Origin: Owenia fusiformis
Lineage: Eukaryota > Annelida > Polychaeta > Sabellida > Oweniidae
NCBI GenBank assembly: GCA_903813345.2
Contig: CAIIXF020000003.1
Location: forward strand, 15,578,931 to 15,638,930
Direction of reading: 5' to 3'
DNA length: 60,000 nucleotides
In this document: piece after piece, positions 1 to 12,073 of the stretch
Numbering within the stretch: position 1 is the stretch's first letter
How the letters are laid out: every line of letters starts with the position of its first letter
Position numbers and translations under genes: made by a program
Notes under the pieces: model-generated
Told to the model about the DNA's origin: nothing
What the model saw: the letters and a program-made list of their open reading frames with translations, nothing else
Database searches by the model: none

Positions 1-342
1 ATCTCAGTTTTTATTATATAATCTTGTGATATACATATCTCACAATCAATTATTTGGACTTGAACTTGGGCTTATGACTAAAGATCAAAGTTTAAATAAG
101 AACCACATTCGCATAAAACCATGCTATTTTTATTTTGTATTTTCACTTAAGTTTGCATGTTTTTACTTCTTACAATTTAATACTGGCAAACTGTCCTTTT
201 CGATGTTCTTTGAATCCTACTTTATGTTAGACTTCATTGTTGATAGTTAAACAGTGTCTTATTTTAACATCTTTGGGGGCTTAATCTGTTAAGGGAGACT
301 TTAAGCTTGTGATGTTATTCACAACGTATCCATGATCGCAGT

Positions 343-775
343 CAATGAATCAATACAGTAATGTGTATAGCACGCATACAAAACAAGCGCTACTTAGTCT
401 GCTTCAGATACCCAATCAGCTTCAGTTTCGTGTTTAGAACGGGAGATTTGCAATTTCACATTGTTGTCAATTGGAATCATTCTACTCATGTCTATTGAAT
501 ACTATGCTGGCAATTCTGATTTCGATGCACAGTATAATGCTTTCTGAGGAAAATGATGTATGTCATACATGTTTTAGCTCCAAATATCTTACGAAACGAG
601 CTTGTTTGATAAAATATGTATCATAGAAAACCAGCTATATAACTATCAATGGCATATTACACGATGATATGTAGTCTAAGTAACAGTAACACTGCAACTG
701 AACGATTGTTTATGTGAGAAAACGACATGTATTTGTAATGTATAGGGCGATTTATACGTACAGGTTGACGTTTTC
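343..775 (-). repeat. Dispersed repeat R1, copy 1
   Basis: Read on the minus strand, this block matches 45587-45960 and 55738-56602 over several hundred bases. All three contain the shared strings CAAATCTCCCGTTCTAAACAC and GCGCTTGTTTTGTATGCG in the same order. This copy is uninterrupted and so serves as an empty-site reference for the insertions in the 55.7-58.1 kb copy. No coding potential was seen, and its class is unknown. Confidence 0.8.
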
Positions 776-935
776 CATTTTATAAACGTTGCTTAAAGTT
801 TCCAATGTTAAAATGAAACTTCATTGCTATTAATTTAACCCTCCCCCTGAAAAAATAAATCTTGGGTCCCTTCTTTTATGTTTTAAAATTACTAGATATT
901 TTGTTTCATCCTTTTGTCCTCATTTCATATTTCAG

Positions 936-1038
936 TACTTTATTAAAGCAAGAGGCCCGAGTGACTGTGAAAAATTTAGCATTATGCAGTTATTTCGAAA
1001 ACTTGTTGACGAATAACATCTCCAAGAAAGCTGACAAG
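936..1038 (+). CDS. PRELID3/slowmo-like gene, alternative exon A (duplicate of exon B)
   Basis: This is a 103-bp exon flanked by a polypyrimidine tract with CAG and by a GTAGAA donor. It begins with one base completing a codon, then encodes 34 residues (TLLKQEARVTVKN...NNISKKADK) and ends in phase 0. It is homologous to exon B at 1701-1803: same length, same phases, and 23 of 34 residues identical. Both match the strand-helix segment just before the last exon of PRELI-domain proteins of the PRELID3/SLMO type, which carry lipids (phosphatidylserine in PRELID3B) across the mitochondrial intermembrane space with TRIAP1. No stop or frameshift is seen. The donor is weaker than that of exon B and the exon is more diverged from the family (KN for KG), so it could be a rarely used exon or a decaying duplicate. 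Upstream exons lie left of the window. Confidence 0.72.
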
Positions 1039-1700
1039 GTAGAAGAGACCACAACTGTGGTCACAATGCATGGCTTGTTCCTTGAGTTTATATTTCCCTC
1101 AAATAAAGTGTAATCAAGGTTGCGTTTTACGTGAGAATTAGAAAAGAGGGTAGGGACATTGTAAGGGAATTTTCCAAACATAAATGGAAAATTCCATCAC
1201 ACATTTTGGAAAATTCCACTCTGTTATTTCGGAAGTCTAACATCAAATTCAAGGGTGTAGAACAATATAACCTTTATTACATTTTAGGAAAAGGTACCTC
1301 TTCCTCTGTGCTTTTAGTTATTTAAGTTTTAGCTTCATCTAGATTCAAGGTGGAATTGGGTGCAGTGACATTTGATGGTTTTTGTGTCTTATAGAAACCT
1401 AGAATTGTCATAGTAACATACACCTTGTTTTATTCAAAATCTCTGTGTTTTACCTGAGTGAAACTAACATCATAAAAGAAACAGTCTTGAAAATCAGACC
1501 AACATTCTTAGAGTCTGTGTCAAATCAGCAAGAAGTTCTTCAAATTGCAGCCATATTAATAAATTATGATATCATCACCAGGGTTACACGACAAAGACTG
1601 TTTCTTATGCTGCTATATCTTACTAACACCCCAAACCACATTATGTAAGTGTACTTGTATTAGTGTACTTGTCCTAAAGTGCACCCATACTGCGTTGTAG

Positions 1701-1803
1701 GACCCTCCTAAGCCAGGAAGCGATGGTCCATGTGAAGGGCGTCCCCCTGGCTTCATATATGGAGGGACTCCTCACTAATAATATTTCAAAAAATGCTGGA
1801 AAG
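1701..1803 (+). CDS. PRELID3: PRELID3/slowmo-like gene, penultimate exon B
   Basis: This 103-bp exon has acceptor TTGTAG and donor AAG|GTAAGG. It starts in phase 2 (its first G completes a Lys codon after AA) and ends in phase 0. The 34 residues TLLSQEAMVHVKGVPLASYM... correspond to the family's TVLTQEA-type strand, V-K-G-V turn and SYLEGL helix, and run directly into GREAMEWV of the next exon, as in vertebrate PRELID3A/B. The family acts as a lipid-transfer protein of the mitochondrial intermembrane space. The call rests on recognising this conserved segment. The 3A/3B or single-copy invertebrate assignment cannot be resolved because the N-terminal exons are outside the window. Confidence 0.88.
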
Positions 1804-2159
1804 GTAAGGGAAATTTCCACCATCAGAAATGGAAAGTTCCATCTTCCAATGTCTGCAATGGAAGGAAGCACCAACCTAATGATTTTTTTTGAGCTAGAAC
1901 AATGATATGTAAATTATATTCACCATTTAAAGTAGTGTTAAGTATGCATTAAAATATTTTTTTATAAAATTGTTTCTACTACTTGTTCACAATATTCTCT
2001 AAATTGGTTCCTAGACCAATTCTAGAAGTCTGGTGTTTTTGTGTAATTTTATTTTTGAATAATAAATGGTGATTTTGCCTGCACAACAAGAATTATTTTT
2101 TATATAATGAATATGTAACATTTAACATTCCGTTGTATTTGAAAATCTGACACATAATT

Positions 2160-2345
2160 TATTCAAAATTGACTTTAATTAAAGGCAGAATCAGATCTAT
2201 AGGAAGTGGCAAAATTAAAGCAGCATGCACTGTTGACCTTCCAATATATTCCTTACAATCTCAAATATAATATCTCCCAAAATTCTGATATATATACAGA
2301 TTAGTGAAGTTATTTAGGATTCAAAGTCCTCAAATAAAGTATACA
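2160..2345 (+). repeat. Dispersed repeat R2, copy 1
   Basis: It matches 28385-28510. Both contain TTAAAGGCAGAATCAGATCT and, further on, CTTACAATCTCAAATATAA followed by TATCTCCCAAAA. It lies in the intron before the PRELID3 terminal exon. The second copy sits inside the 26.0-29.9 kb long-TIR element, so this may be a piece of the same family. Confidence 0.75.
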
Positions 2346-2541
2346 CTTTGGAGATATCTAGAAAAGAGACATGATAAGGAATGATATGAGCTCAAAATAT
2401 TCTAAAATTAAAACAATCATTGTCATAAACTACCACTACTATTCTGCTAGATCTGATAACACCTTAAAACCATATAATATATCTGAAAAATAATATAACA
2501 AAACAAGCCTGTTTCACAACTGTTTTTGATTTTCCTTCCAG

Positions 2542-2667
2542 GGCAGGGAAGCAATGGAATGGGTCATTAGTAAAATAAAAGCAGAGACCGTGGATCTCTC
2601 TCAGGCAGCTAGGCAGAGTATGGACTCAGTGATGCACAACGTATCTAACCTGGAAAGTACTGTATAA
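2542..2667 (+). CDS. PRELID3: PRELID3/slowmo-like gene, terminal exon
   Basis: The acceptor TTCCTTCCAG is followed by 41 codons and TAA. The peptide starts GREAMEWVISKIKAE and continues VDLSQAARQSMDS, matching the family's GREAMEWVI.KL.AE..EL...AR segment, the C-terminal helix that closes the PRELI fold. It joins in phase 0 to either exon A or exon B. The last dozen residues diverge from vertebrate proteins, as expected for this tail. An AATAAA lies about 16 bases past the stop, which is close for a poly(A) signal, so the 3' UTR end is uncertain. The total length cannot be judged because the 5' exons are missing. Confidence 0.9.
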   Translation, partial: GREAMEWVISKIKAETVDLSQAARQSMDSVMHNVSNLESTV

Positions 2668-3589
2668 TGATGGAGAAATTAGGTAATAAAAGGAATGGAA
2701 ACATCAACGAATCAGGATTTAGGACAGGTGTATGTGTGGATCTGAAGTATCATGTGATCTCAAATGATGCTCCGATTGTACAAGTTCCTACTGCTGGTAT
2801 TGTGTCTTATGAATCTATATCAGCCTGTTACCTCATATCATCAATTCAGGGCCCAAAGACAAGCAGGCTTGACTTAAGAGGCAGGTGCAGCGACATTTTA
2901 CTATAGCTAAAAAATTGATTACTCAGTTATATGAAACTGGGGAGATTGAGTCCAATAGAGAATCTTTTGCAGGATGAGACTTAGTTTTCTATAGGAATAT
3001 GGCTTTTCTATGGAATATGGTAAAAGGATTTTCCTAACACTAATGGAATTTCACCAGTGGAATTTTCCCAACACTAATGGAAATTTCCCAAGACTAATGG
3101 AATTTTCCCCATAACCAACTGTGATTGTAGTAATGAGTTTTAAGTGTCATCTCAAAATAATCATTAAGTTAATCTAAACAAAGTTAGAGCCTGCAATATT
3201 TTGAAAATATATTGATGAAGTGAATGATTTTGGGATGAGATTCCATGTGGATTAAATTTTAAAACCAAGCATTCATAAAGTTATTAACTCATATTTGTCT
3301 TGTAACTTAGAAATAGGTTTTCCAAAAATGAGTATTAATTCAAGAGATTGTAATAGAAATTGGTCATGATTAGCTTTTATGGCTGAGATGAGTTCAAATT
3401 GAATACGCTTTTGCATATCATTAGGTCAAATTGCCCTACTAATCAACTTAGATGCTTCTTGACTGACTAAAATGAGATTCGGGAGATTTTTAAATGATCG
3501 CTCCAAATTTTCTAATATCACATTTACACATTCATAGTAGGTCCAATGGCATTCATTTTTGTGAATATAGCGTTGCATTGAGAATACTT

Positions 3590-3815
3590 TGAGACTATGT
3601 GATTAAAGCTCTGTGCATGTATTTTATGAGAATACATGTATTATATGTGATTTTAGTATTCCATGAGAGTACTTGTATTTTATGTGATTATAGCTCTGTA
3701 CATGTATTTTGTAAGAATATGTGAATAATGTGAGGTCAGCTCTGTACATGTATCTATATGTGGATATAGCCCTGTACATGTATTTTGTGAGAATATGTGA
3801 ATAATGTGAGGTCCT
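3590..3815. repeat. Degenerate minisatellite, units around GCTCTGTACATGTATTTT
   Basis: Four to five imperfect units share CTCTGTACATGTATTTT, then GAGAATA, then TATGTGATTATAG. Unit spacing is roughly 50-65 bases. It lies downstream of the PRELID3 stop and no ORF runs through it. Confidence 0.75.
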
Positions 3816-4117
3816 CAGGGGTCACTATAAATGTGTAATCCTTCATAACACCATGTGTGAGCTATTGCAATTTTTTCCAAGTGTGTCATACTTATATTGT
3901 TGAAAAAAAAACTGTTCTAGCTATTTTTGTATTTGAATAACAATTTGGAATTAACTTTGCAAAAATTGCAAAAATCTTGACAATGTCAACTTGTAAGAAA
4001 TTGTCAAATTTGTCACATACAAGTGCAATGAAAAGAGTGGAAGGAAAAGAGTGCAATGAAAAGAGTGGAATAAAAACAGTCGACACTCCATTGTTCTCAA
4101 AAGCATTCTATTCTAAA

Positions 4118-4200
4118 GTGGGTGTTCTTCCAATTCTCAAATGGGTGTTCTTCCAATTCTCAAATGGGTGCTCTTCCAATTCTCAAGTGGGTGCAGCACC
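4118..4200. repeat. 23-bp tandem repeat, about 3.5 units
   Basis: The unit GGGTGTTCTTCCAATTCTCAA is repeated with single substitutions and ends at GTGGGTGCAGCACCCACT, a short palindrome. It lies within an intergenic stretch. Confidence 0.85.
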
Positions 4201-4205
4201 CACTT

Positions 4206-6079
4206 GGTTCAATGCTAGTGTGATAACTGTATTCACATTTCTATAGGAATCCCAGAAAATGAGATCATTCATTCAAATTATGGTCAATACTATAAATTAT
4301 TTTGATGTAACCGAAAGTATGACTATTTAATTAGTGTGTACATATTTTTTCTATGTATGGATTTACATTCATTGTAGCTTAATTTATTATTTTCTATGAT
4401 TGCATGATTATGTGTGGATAGAGACCAAATATGATAGCAGTGCCATTGTGTTAGTTGCAATCTAAATGTAAATGTTAGGTTTTTTATAATTGGATTTTTT
4501 ATACATTTTGGATTGTATGGTGTAGTTATTTCTATATAAAGTCTTATTGCTTGTTTAAACCTTGTAAACATTGTGGTCAAACTTTTGAAACAAGTTCTAG
4601 TGTGCAGAGAGAAAAGCAAATTATTCTTCAGTTGTAAACTGATACAAATGTGTGAATAAGTGCAAAAGAGGTGAGAAGCAAGTCTCCACTTTTTATGCTG
4701 AATAAATTAAAATGTCATCAATGTAACCATGATTTTGGTGCCATCTTTAAATTGTCATTTAAAACAATTTAAAATGTGAATTAAAAAGTATCTTCTTGAC
4801 AGGGATTGCCATAGCTATATAAAATGAAAATGGAAAATTGTCCAGATTGATATGCTAGAATTAGAGTTCTATGAAGAAATTTTGACTTTTCCTTATCTGC
4901 AATATAAGCATTGCCAGTTGACAGTCACTCCTGCATGTTGACTGAAGAATTTGTTGGGGAGTATCTATACTAACAACAACATGCTAAATACTTTGCTTTC
5001 CTGACGAGGTATATTTTTGAGTCCTTATTTGGACGGAACCCTCCCAGTCTAGTAATAGTATTTAAATATATTCATGTTACTGTAGTTTATTATTTTTTTA
5101 TAAGCTTTGGTCATTTCAGTTTCATAAATTCCTAAAACATGTGTAAAACACTCTGTTGCCTCGTCATATTGTATTCAACAAGATCATGACTGTAACGAAA
5201 TAAACTATTTATGCAGAATATTACTTATATGTTCTTTTAGTTAGTATTGCCTAAATTCATGAGCATTAGAAATTAGAACATAGATTTGATTGAGTGGATT
5301 AATGTAAAAGGTAGATTGAATCAGGAGTTCACAAAATATGAAATTTCTTAATAGATAGAAACATAGCACCATTGACCTCATATCCTTTATGTCTATGGTA
5401 GCCGTTTTAAAAGAATTCAATTACTTGATCTATTTTTTCAATTTGTGAAATTACTACTCAAGAATAGAACAAGCGCAATTCGGCTTTATTTCTCTGTGAT
5501 GTATTGATTCCAGATCCGATGTGACAGAAATTATGGTCCCTTTTTAAAGGCCCTAAATGGCCCTGATTGTGGATACGATTAGGTAAAGAGTTGTATTTAG
5601 GTCACCATATAAATCAATGGAAAGTAGGACCATAATTTGATAGGACCTACTACCCTTTTACACCGGGTCTATATACTGGGTGTCACAAAAATGGTACCCT
5701 CTAGTTTTGAAATAATTTTCTAAATTAAGATAGTATTTTGTGAAAGAAGTTATCCCTGATCTGACTTTAGAGATAATATAACAATTTTACTCGGATGTTT
5801 TTTCATAAAATTGTGCATGATTTCTCAAAGGGTGTTGATGCTAAATGTACCACTGTTTCACTCAGTGAACTCAGGAAAATTCATGAAGATTTCATCATTA
5901 TTAAGACAGCTTCGTGTTCCTCGTATAATGTCACATTATACTATTTATATGGCAGATAATTTTCAACTCTGATTCTTGTCAAAACATTCTCAATAAATCG
6001 TGGAACTATGCTGACGATCTAAAATTCCTGATCCAGTTACCATACAACTCTGTGACCATTTAAACTCGAAAACAACAGT
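4206..6079. other. Intergenic AT-rich stretch
   Basis: No homologous reading frame, RNA gene or clear repeat was recognised here. The minus-strand frame at 4323-4619 lacks domain features and codon bias. AATAAATTAAAA near 4703 could be a distant poly(A) signal for PRELID3, but this is weak. Confidence 0.5.
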
Positions 6080-6094
6080 TAATTATCCCAACGA

Positions 6095-6300
6095 ACGAAG
6101 TTCTGTGGGGATATAGTGAAGCTGTCCGTCAGTCAGTCAGTCAGTCCGTCCGTCTGTCCGGAAGATAACTCGAATACTAGTCGACAGATTTTATTCATAT
6201 TTGGTGGAAAGATGTATATTGGTGAATAGTTTTACGCAAAAATTTTTTTTTTCAAGATGGCCCCCAGTTAAAAAATGGCGGAAAGGGGACATACCATTAA
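6095..6300. repeat. Dispersed repeat with CAGTCAGT/CCGTCCGT tract
   Basis: It contains GAACGAAGTTCTGTGGGGAT, then a short microsatellite (CAGT, CCGTC, CTGTCCG), then GAAGATAACTCGAATACTAG and CAAGATGGC. In my experience this arrangement is a common dispersed repeat in marine invertebrate genomes. There is one copy in this window. Confidence 0.55.
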
Positions 6301-8136
6301 GAGGCCATTCTCTGACTTAGTCATTTTTTCAAAAGTGTGAAAATAAAAAAGTTCATGAAAAGTTCTTAAGATATGCTGAATAACAAGTTGAATACATATA
6401 TTTAATGATGGCACAAGCAAAAGTCTGAAAATTAACATGAAATGAAGGGTTTTGACAGATGCAAAAGATGGTAGATTTGTGATGAAGAAATAGAGGTTTT
6501 TGCAGTAACAACACAATTACCTCGAAGTTATCCGTTATGAGAGGCTGAGGACTAAACTTGACATAATTTTCAATCTCAGATTATCAGTAGTATCTAACTT
6601 TAGCCGGACAGCCACTCAAAATGTATATGGAGCCCATAAGATTCATTTTTCTCAATTGAAGTCACTATTTCTGTTTTTAGCTTCAGAGGATAGGAGGTAC
6701 ATGAACATGCTAAGTTTAACTAGATCACAAGCCGTACCACAAATATAAAGTATATAGGAATAGAGTTGATATGTGTGAAAACCTTAAACTTCCCATTTTA
6801 TTGGGGATGGAACTTGTGGACCATGTGTATTTCTAACTTCTTCACATGTGCATGGATCTAAAATTGTGGCAGCCATCTTGGATTTGTCATATTATGTGGA
6901 CATGGTTTTGGTTGTGCTGAATTTGTTTCAAAATAACATTTCTTGTATACCTTCGATAAGTGAGATAGGCATTTGAAATTAAATACAGATAGTATACTTG
7001 ACATTTAATGCAGTAAACAGTAATACAATTCATTCTTACATAATAAGTGACACGCCTAACCATCGACAAGGTACAGTCACGTGACAGTGACAAAATATGC
7101 CGTAGTACACTTTTGATGTACTATGTCACTATTAACTGATTTTGAGCGAAGACTATGATGTAGGTTTGATGCAGGTTTTCAAAAATAAATTTTAGGAGTA
7201 CACAAAGGATTTTATGTTTGATTTCGCGTGCATTCGATTTCAAAGACATTTATTTTTCTAATAACGTTAAAAGATCTTCGAGCAGTGCTCGATTTTTTTC
7301 GTTGTTAGTCTACCCATACGATTCTTCGGTTGGAAAAATGTTGTTTTTACACATTTTCTTTGATAATTTTCTCCCCTGACGTCTCAGAGAGTCGAATATT
7401 TTTATGAGAATGTGTTTCTCTAAACTACACAGTTTAGGACAGGTGAACATTTAATAAACATTCATGCATTTGATATGAAAAAATCAGAAATGTACGTTGT
7501 CAACTCACAGTGTATGTTGTCCCTGTAATTGAAATACATGAGTTATAATATTAAACATTGCAATGATTTAATTTCAAAATGCATTAAGGGTTTTATGCGT
7601 TACAAGTGATGTTCAACGAACATGCTCCTGTATCCCTAGTACAGATAAACAGGTAAAAGTGATTTTTTCGTTGAATGCTATTTTATTTTATGAAAGTATT
7701 AATATGGTGATCAATATGTGACCATGGCGTGTTTTCTTCCGACCTCTTTGACCACTCGACGTCGGTACGTTGCGTTATGTTTAGTTGCACTTTTATGAAT
7801 TTTAATAATCTTAAGTAGTTCATGGAGAGATCTTGTACTACTACTTCTCATTGTTAATTTTATCAAAGACAATAGCTAATTCCCTCCTTCTTATCCATCT
7901 CTAGTATCCTCAAGTCCCGTCACACTTGCCCTAGTCCAAGACCCTGCCTGCTCTGCCACTTCTACTTCCACCTGCCCCCTATTCTTATATAATGCCATTG
8001 TGGCGATTTAAGAATTTACATGTCTGTATTTACATTTTTTGTATTCTATTGAAATAAATTTAATAAAAATAATGGAGAGATCTTTACTAGCTAATCCAAG
8101 ATGACTTTATGCTACAGGGTGTCCCGAAATTATGGG

Positions 8137-8700
8137 CCCCCTAGGCAGACGTATACCAATGTCTCCATGTATGTGTCGTATATCATTTTAAAGCTCATCC
8201 AAAGTTACATTAATTTGCCGAGTATCATGGTCCAACTCACAAATGGAAAAAGTTAGTGTTTGGACAAAATTAAAGTCAGTTTTACACCAAAACAATAGTC
8301 GGTGTGTCTCCTTAGCCGCCGTGTTAACAGCAGCAATACTTTCCATATATGACCTTAAACTGGCTTCAAATAGGGATATGGCGTTTTGTAATCCTCATAA
8401 AACCTTTTTAAGGCATAAGAAGAGTTTCCTTGGAGTATCTACCCTAAACGTCATATTTTTAGAACTCAATATCCATATATTATCTTCGAGAATAGCATCC
8501 ATATTTTCTGTCACATTCAGGTCAGGGCTGTTTCCAGGATACTGAAATGAACTTTTTGGCAAAACGCTAATTTTTGAAATGCCTGTTACTTTTTACCATT
8601 TGAACCATCATATTTGTCAAATCAATGTAACTTTGGATAAGCTTAAATATGATATATGACACATACTATGGAGAAATTGGTATATGTCTGCCTAGGGGGG
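8137..8700 (-). mobile_element. Tc1/mariner-like inverted-repeat element nested in the 7.05-9.42 kb element
   Basis: Inverted arms begin CCCCCTAGGCAGACGTATAC (left) and, at the right end, its near reverse complement ending CTGCCTAGGGGG. They continue for roughly 75 bases each. The minus strand between them carries a transposase tail, described separately. The exact TSD was not resolved. Confidence 0.75.
8245..8545 (-). pseudogene. Tc1-like DDE transposase C-terminal relic
   Basis: The minus-strand frame contains PGNSPDLNVTENMDAILED, the block around the third catalytic acid (Glu in SPDLNxxEN) of Tc1/IS630-type DDE transposases. It then runs through LFLCLKKVL to a stop near 8390, and in the same frame on to SLRSYMESIAAV, matching the family's arginine/methionine-rich C-terminal helix. 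Upstream catalytic residues are absent and the frame is broken, so this is a dead fragment of one element. Confidence 0.75.
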
Positions 8701-9689
8701 AAAGTGCAGAAGTTCAAAAGCCAGGGTTATGGAATACTAAAAAATTATTAGTAACATTGAAATTTAATCATATCAATGACAATTTTATGGATTAACGGAC
8801 AAAATATTAGAGTAAATTTTTCGCTATGCCAGCCCTATTATTATAAATTATTAATTTATTATCAAATATGTTCCTTCTATTACACGTACATTATAGCATT
8901 TCATTCACTGTAAAATTAACTGTGAATTGAGATCTGTAAGGCCAATGTGACAACATACATTCGAGTTGACAACATACATTATCTATTTTTCGTAGTAGCA
9001 TCCAAAGTAAAAAGCGGTTTTGCATTAACTCTGTATGTATATTTGTATACTTATCTTAAGTTGTGTTAGTCGTAGTTTGGCTGTTATTTGCATGGCAAAA
9101 CAAAAATTAGAGAGAATTTTGCGAAATTCAGTCAAGATTTAGAGATCCCTGACGTACTGGGTAGATCTATAACAAGATATTGAATTTGCTTAGGATCATT
9201 TGAAGTAGATATGCATATTTGCAACTTAATTACAAATCGAATGCAACAACTGCCTGATGATGAACTGACACAATATTGATCAAATCAATGCTAGTTCTTA
9301 CCTCGCTTCCTCATTCTAGAAAATGGCGATCTAAAATGGCGGAAATGACATAGTACATCAAAAGTGTACTACGGCATATTTTGTCACTGTCACGTGACTG
9401 TACCTTGTCGATGGTTAGGCGTGAGTGAGTCCAGACAAAAAGTTGTTATTGTGTTAGTTTAACTGGGCATAAATTACACTCATTGGCCTTGGTTTTCTTA
9501 ATTGGCTTGGATAAAATGTTGTTCTGTTTATTCAGAAAAGGAGTATAGTTCAATATACAAGTTCACATTCGTTCCATCCTCTTGTAGAAATGAATCTCAT
9601 ATTATTTCATCTCAAATATAGAACACAAAAATATAATAAAAAACAAGTTTCTATTAATTGCAAAAGTTAGCTTCTATGTCATGACTGAG

Positions 9690-10320
9690 TTTGGGTTCCG
9701 CTTCTAGGGAAAAAATATCCATCTGGAAATATCGTATTGACCATTGCTATACACTCCATATTTAATCCTCCCAGTAAATAACATTGATATACAGTGTACA
9801 AGTATATATGACATCGAGGATCTGGGGTTAAGGTAATGTGAGACATGAGGCCACTTGTCTTTTTGAATCTCATATTCAATATTCTTTCTTTAAACCCTCA
9901 TATTTAATATTTTTGGAGTAGTAATTCAATTATGTACCTATTTTTTATTCTTTATCCCATAGTTGAACTCTGTTCCACTCTGTTAGGTAACATGAAAACA
10001 TATTTATGATATTTTGCAAATGCATGGAAAAAGTGATATCTGTTGAATACGGAAAATATTTCACAGATATCACCTTTTGGCAGGGATTTGAAAACTACCA
10101 CCAATATGATGTGTTTTGTTACATAGTGATTTCATGACATCACGGGGATGAATTAATGAATGGATGTTGTTTTGATATGCTTTGTTTAGTTTTAGTGGTG
10201 AACTATGGGAAAAATAGAACATCCAATGAATTTTCGTGATATTGTGTTTATCCAACTCATTGATATCAATATCTGCGCTAATTCGCCATGCTAACTTGGC
10301 AAGATATTGATATCAACTCG
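9690..10320. repeat. Palindrome-family fragment and an ATATC hairpin
   Basis: AATCCTCCCAGTAAATAAC near 9765-9783 is the same edge found on palindromes at 13.6, 14.1 and 56.3 kb. At 10260-10274 and 10302-10316, perfect 15-bp arms (TTGATATCAATATCT and its reverse complement) enclose a GC-richer loop. No gene is seen from 9430 to 11080. Confidence 0.7.
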
Positions 10321-11079
10321 GAGATAAAGATAAAATCATTTAAAATCATATGATATCCTATACATAGCCTTTACTGTGCAACAACTTTCTCATATGTTAT
10401 ATATTTTGACACAGGCCATCATTTATTTTCCTTGAATTCATGCTTTTGTTCCTCGTTTTAGAAATGAGAGGAAATCTTTGATTTTCCTTGTATTTAAGTT
10501 GCTTAAATGTTGCCCTGTGATGTTGATAGAAATCAATAGTAATCCATTACAGTCACAATTGAAATGTACCCATTGGTAGCCCAGAACCTACCAAAATAGC
10601 ATTTGCATTTTGTCAATATTGCCCTATGTGCTTTTCCATGAAAATAACTTTAATCGTATCTTTTCTTCAGTATTTCATATATTACATTTTAATGTATTTA
10701 TATTGGTTAATATTTATATACTATTTACTTAGACAACAATAAATAAAGAATTTTTTGTAAAAACACCAAAAATGGTATATGATCTTTAAATGACTGTTGT
10801 GTGAACATCAAAGGTCAAAATTCGCTGTACTTTTATAAAGCTTAAATGATTTTTCTTCAATATGATATGCATTATTATCAGATATCTTTGGGGGCTAAAA
10901 AGGGCGCTTAATGACACCCGTCCTTTGTCGCAAAAATCTTATGTTTTTCATTTTAAACCAAAATGATAAATATTATTATTTGAAATTTTGGTAGTTTATT
11001 AAGAACATCTATCTCTTGTATATATTCCGGGTTTTTCACCCTGACCCCCAGGGGCCGTAAATGGGGGATTGGGAAAACA

Positions 11080-11400
11080 GAAATATGCGTTAATTTTGAG
11101 ATGTTTTTGAAGTATAGCTTTATTATACTCAAATGAAAGGCAATTTAGAATAGATTGCAAATATTGTAACGTTTTTCTGATTCGGGCCTCAAAAATTCAA
11201 AATGGCCGCCTAATGCGGGATTTCGCAATTATTTTCTGATCTCTTAAAAGTATGGCTATATTATGCTCAAATTGAAGGAATTTCAGAGTAGATCACAATT
11301 ACGGCATTGTTTTTCTGATTTGCGCCCCTGAAAATTCAAAATGACTGACTAGAGCAGAAATTCGCCATTACTTAAAGTTATCTTGAAAGTATGGTTACAT
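11080..11400. repeat. Degenerate ~140-bp tandem repeat, a little over two units
   Basis: Successive blocks repeat the order GTATAGCTTTATTATACTCAAA, GTTTTTCTGATT, AAAATTCAAAATGGCCGCC, AGAAATTCGC with substitutions. The units begin near 11080, 11219 and 11350. Confidence 0.7.
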
Positions 11401-11524
11401 GATATTGCAATATTAAAAATATTTATTGAAGGTAAGAGTAGATGGTAAATATTACATAGTGACTGTACAGATTTATATCGTGTTCGTTTGGATTTACTAC
11501 TCCGTGGAGTTGCCATTTTCTAGT

Positions 11525-11642
11525 TTGAATTTTAGACCTACTAGATGCTTGAAAATCAATGATTGTGAGTCTCATACTACACCGTTTTTCTTCAAACTTG
11601 TTCCATTCAAAATAAAACAAAAATGCCTTTCTATCGGTGCTT
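11525..11642. repeat. Single arm related to the 31.6-kb foldback element
   Basis: It shares TTGAAAATCAATGATTG, GAGTCTCATACT and CACCGTTTTTCTTCAAACTT with 31660-31775. Only one arm is present here. Confidence 0.75.
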
Positions 11643-12073
11643 CGATTGGGTTTGGGTAAAAAGGCGTTGGGCGTGGGGTCTACAGGGTGTTCACAAAGGT
11701 CTGGGTAAAAAGGCGTGGGATGTACGTAAATATGATTTAGTAGTATAGCTTTCATTCATTCTCAAGTGAGGAAATTGAAGTGCAAGGAGACGCAATTGGA
11801 GATGTGAAATCAGACAATTTTTGTGATATATCGGCAGTTGGCACTCTGTATTATAAAGGCACTTGTGATACTCCCAGATCTGCTTGTTGTGAATCAATAG
11901 ACAAATAACTTAATTTTTGGAATTTTCAGAAAATGTGTCCAATATATTGCTCTAAATGATACAATCTTTGGAAAGATATCATTCATAGAAAAAGAAAGAA
12001 AGCGATCTATTTTCCTTTTTATGACCGCCATTTCTGTTTCAGACAATTTTCTAAAAATTCAAAGCTTGTATCA

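Larger units (their letters stand above)
7051..9423. mobile_element. 2.37-kb element with ~84-bp near-perfect TIRs, 5-bp TSD (AGTGA)
   Basis: The left end CACGCCTAACCATCGACAAG and the right end are reverse complements for about 84 bases with no mismatch seen by eye. The direct repeat AGTGA flanks both ends (7046-7050 and 9424-9428). The interior carries no intact transposase. It holds a separate inverted-repeat element with a Tc1-like relic (8137-8700) and a LINE-tail-like AT-rich end near 8040-8075. Near-identical TIRs imply recent movement driven in trans. CAC termini plus a 5-bp TSD resemble Transib, but that assignment is inference. Confidence 0.85.

Noticed and set aside
1445-1648. Possible extra PRELID3 exon between exons A and B
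   Set aside because: The 67-codon frame has no similarity to the PRELI domain and no matching splice phases.
8243-8545. 100-codon plus-strand frame
   Set aside because: It is the antisense shadow of the Tc1-like transposase tail on the minus strand.
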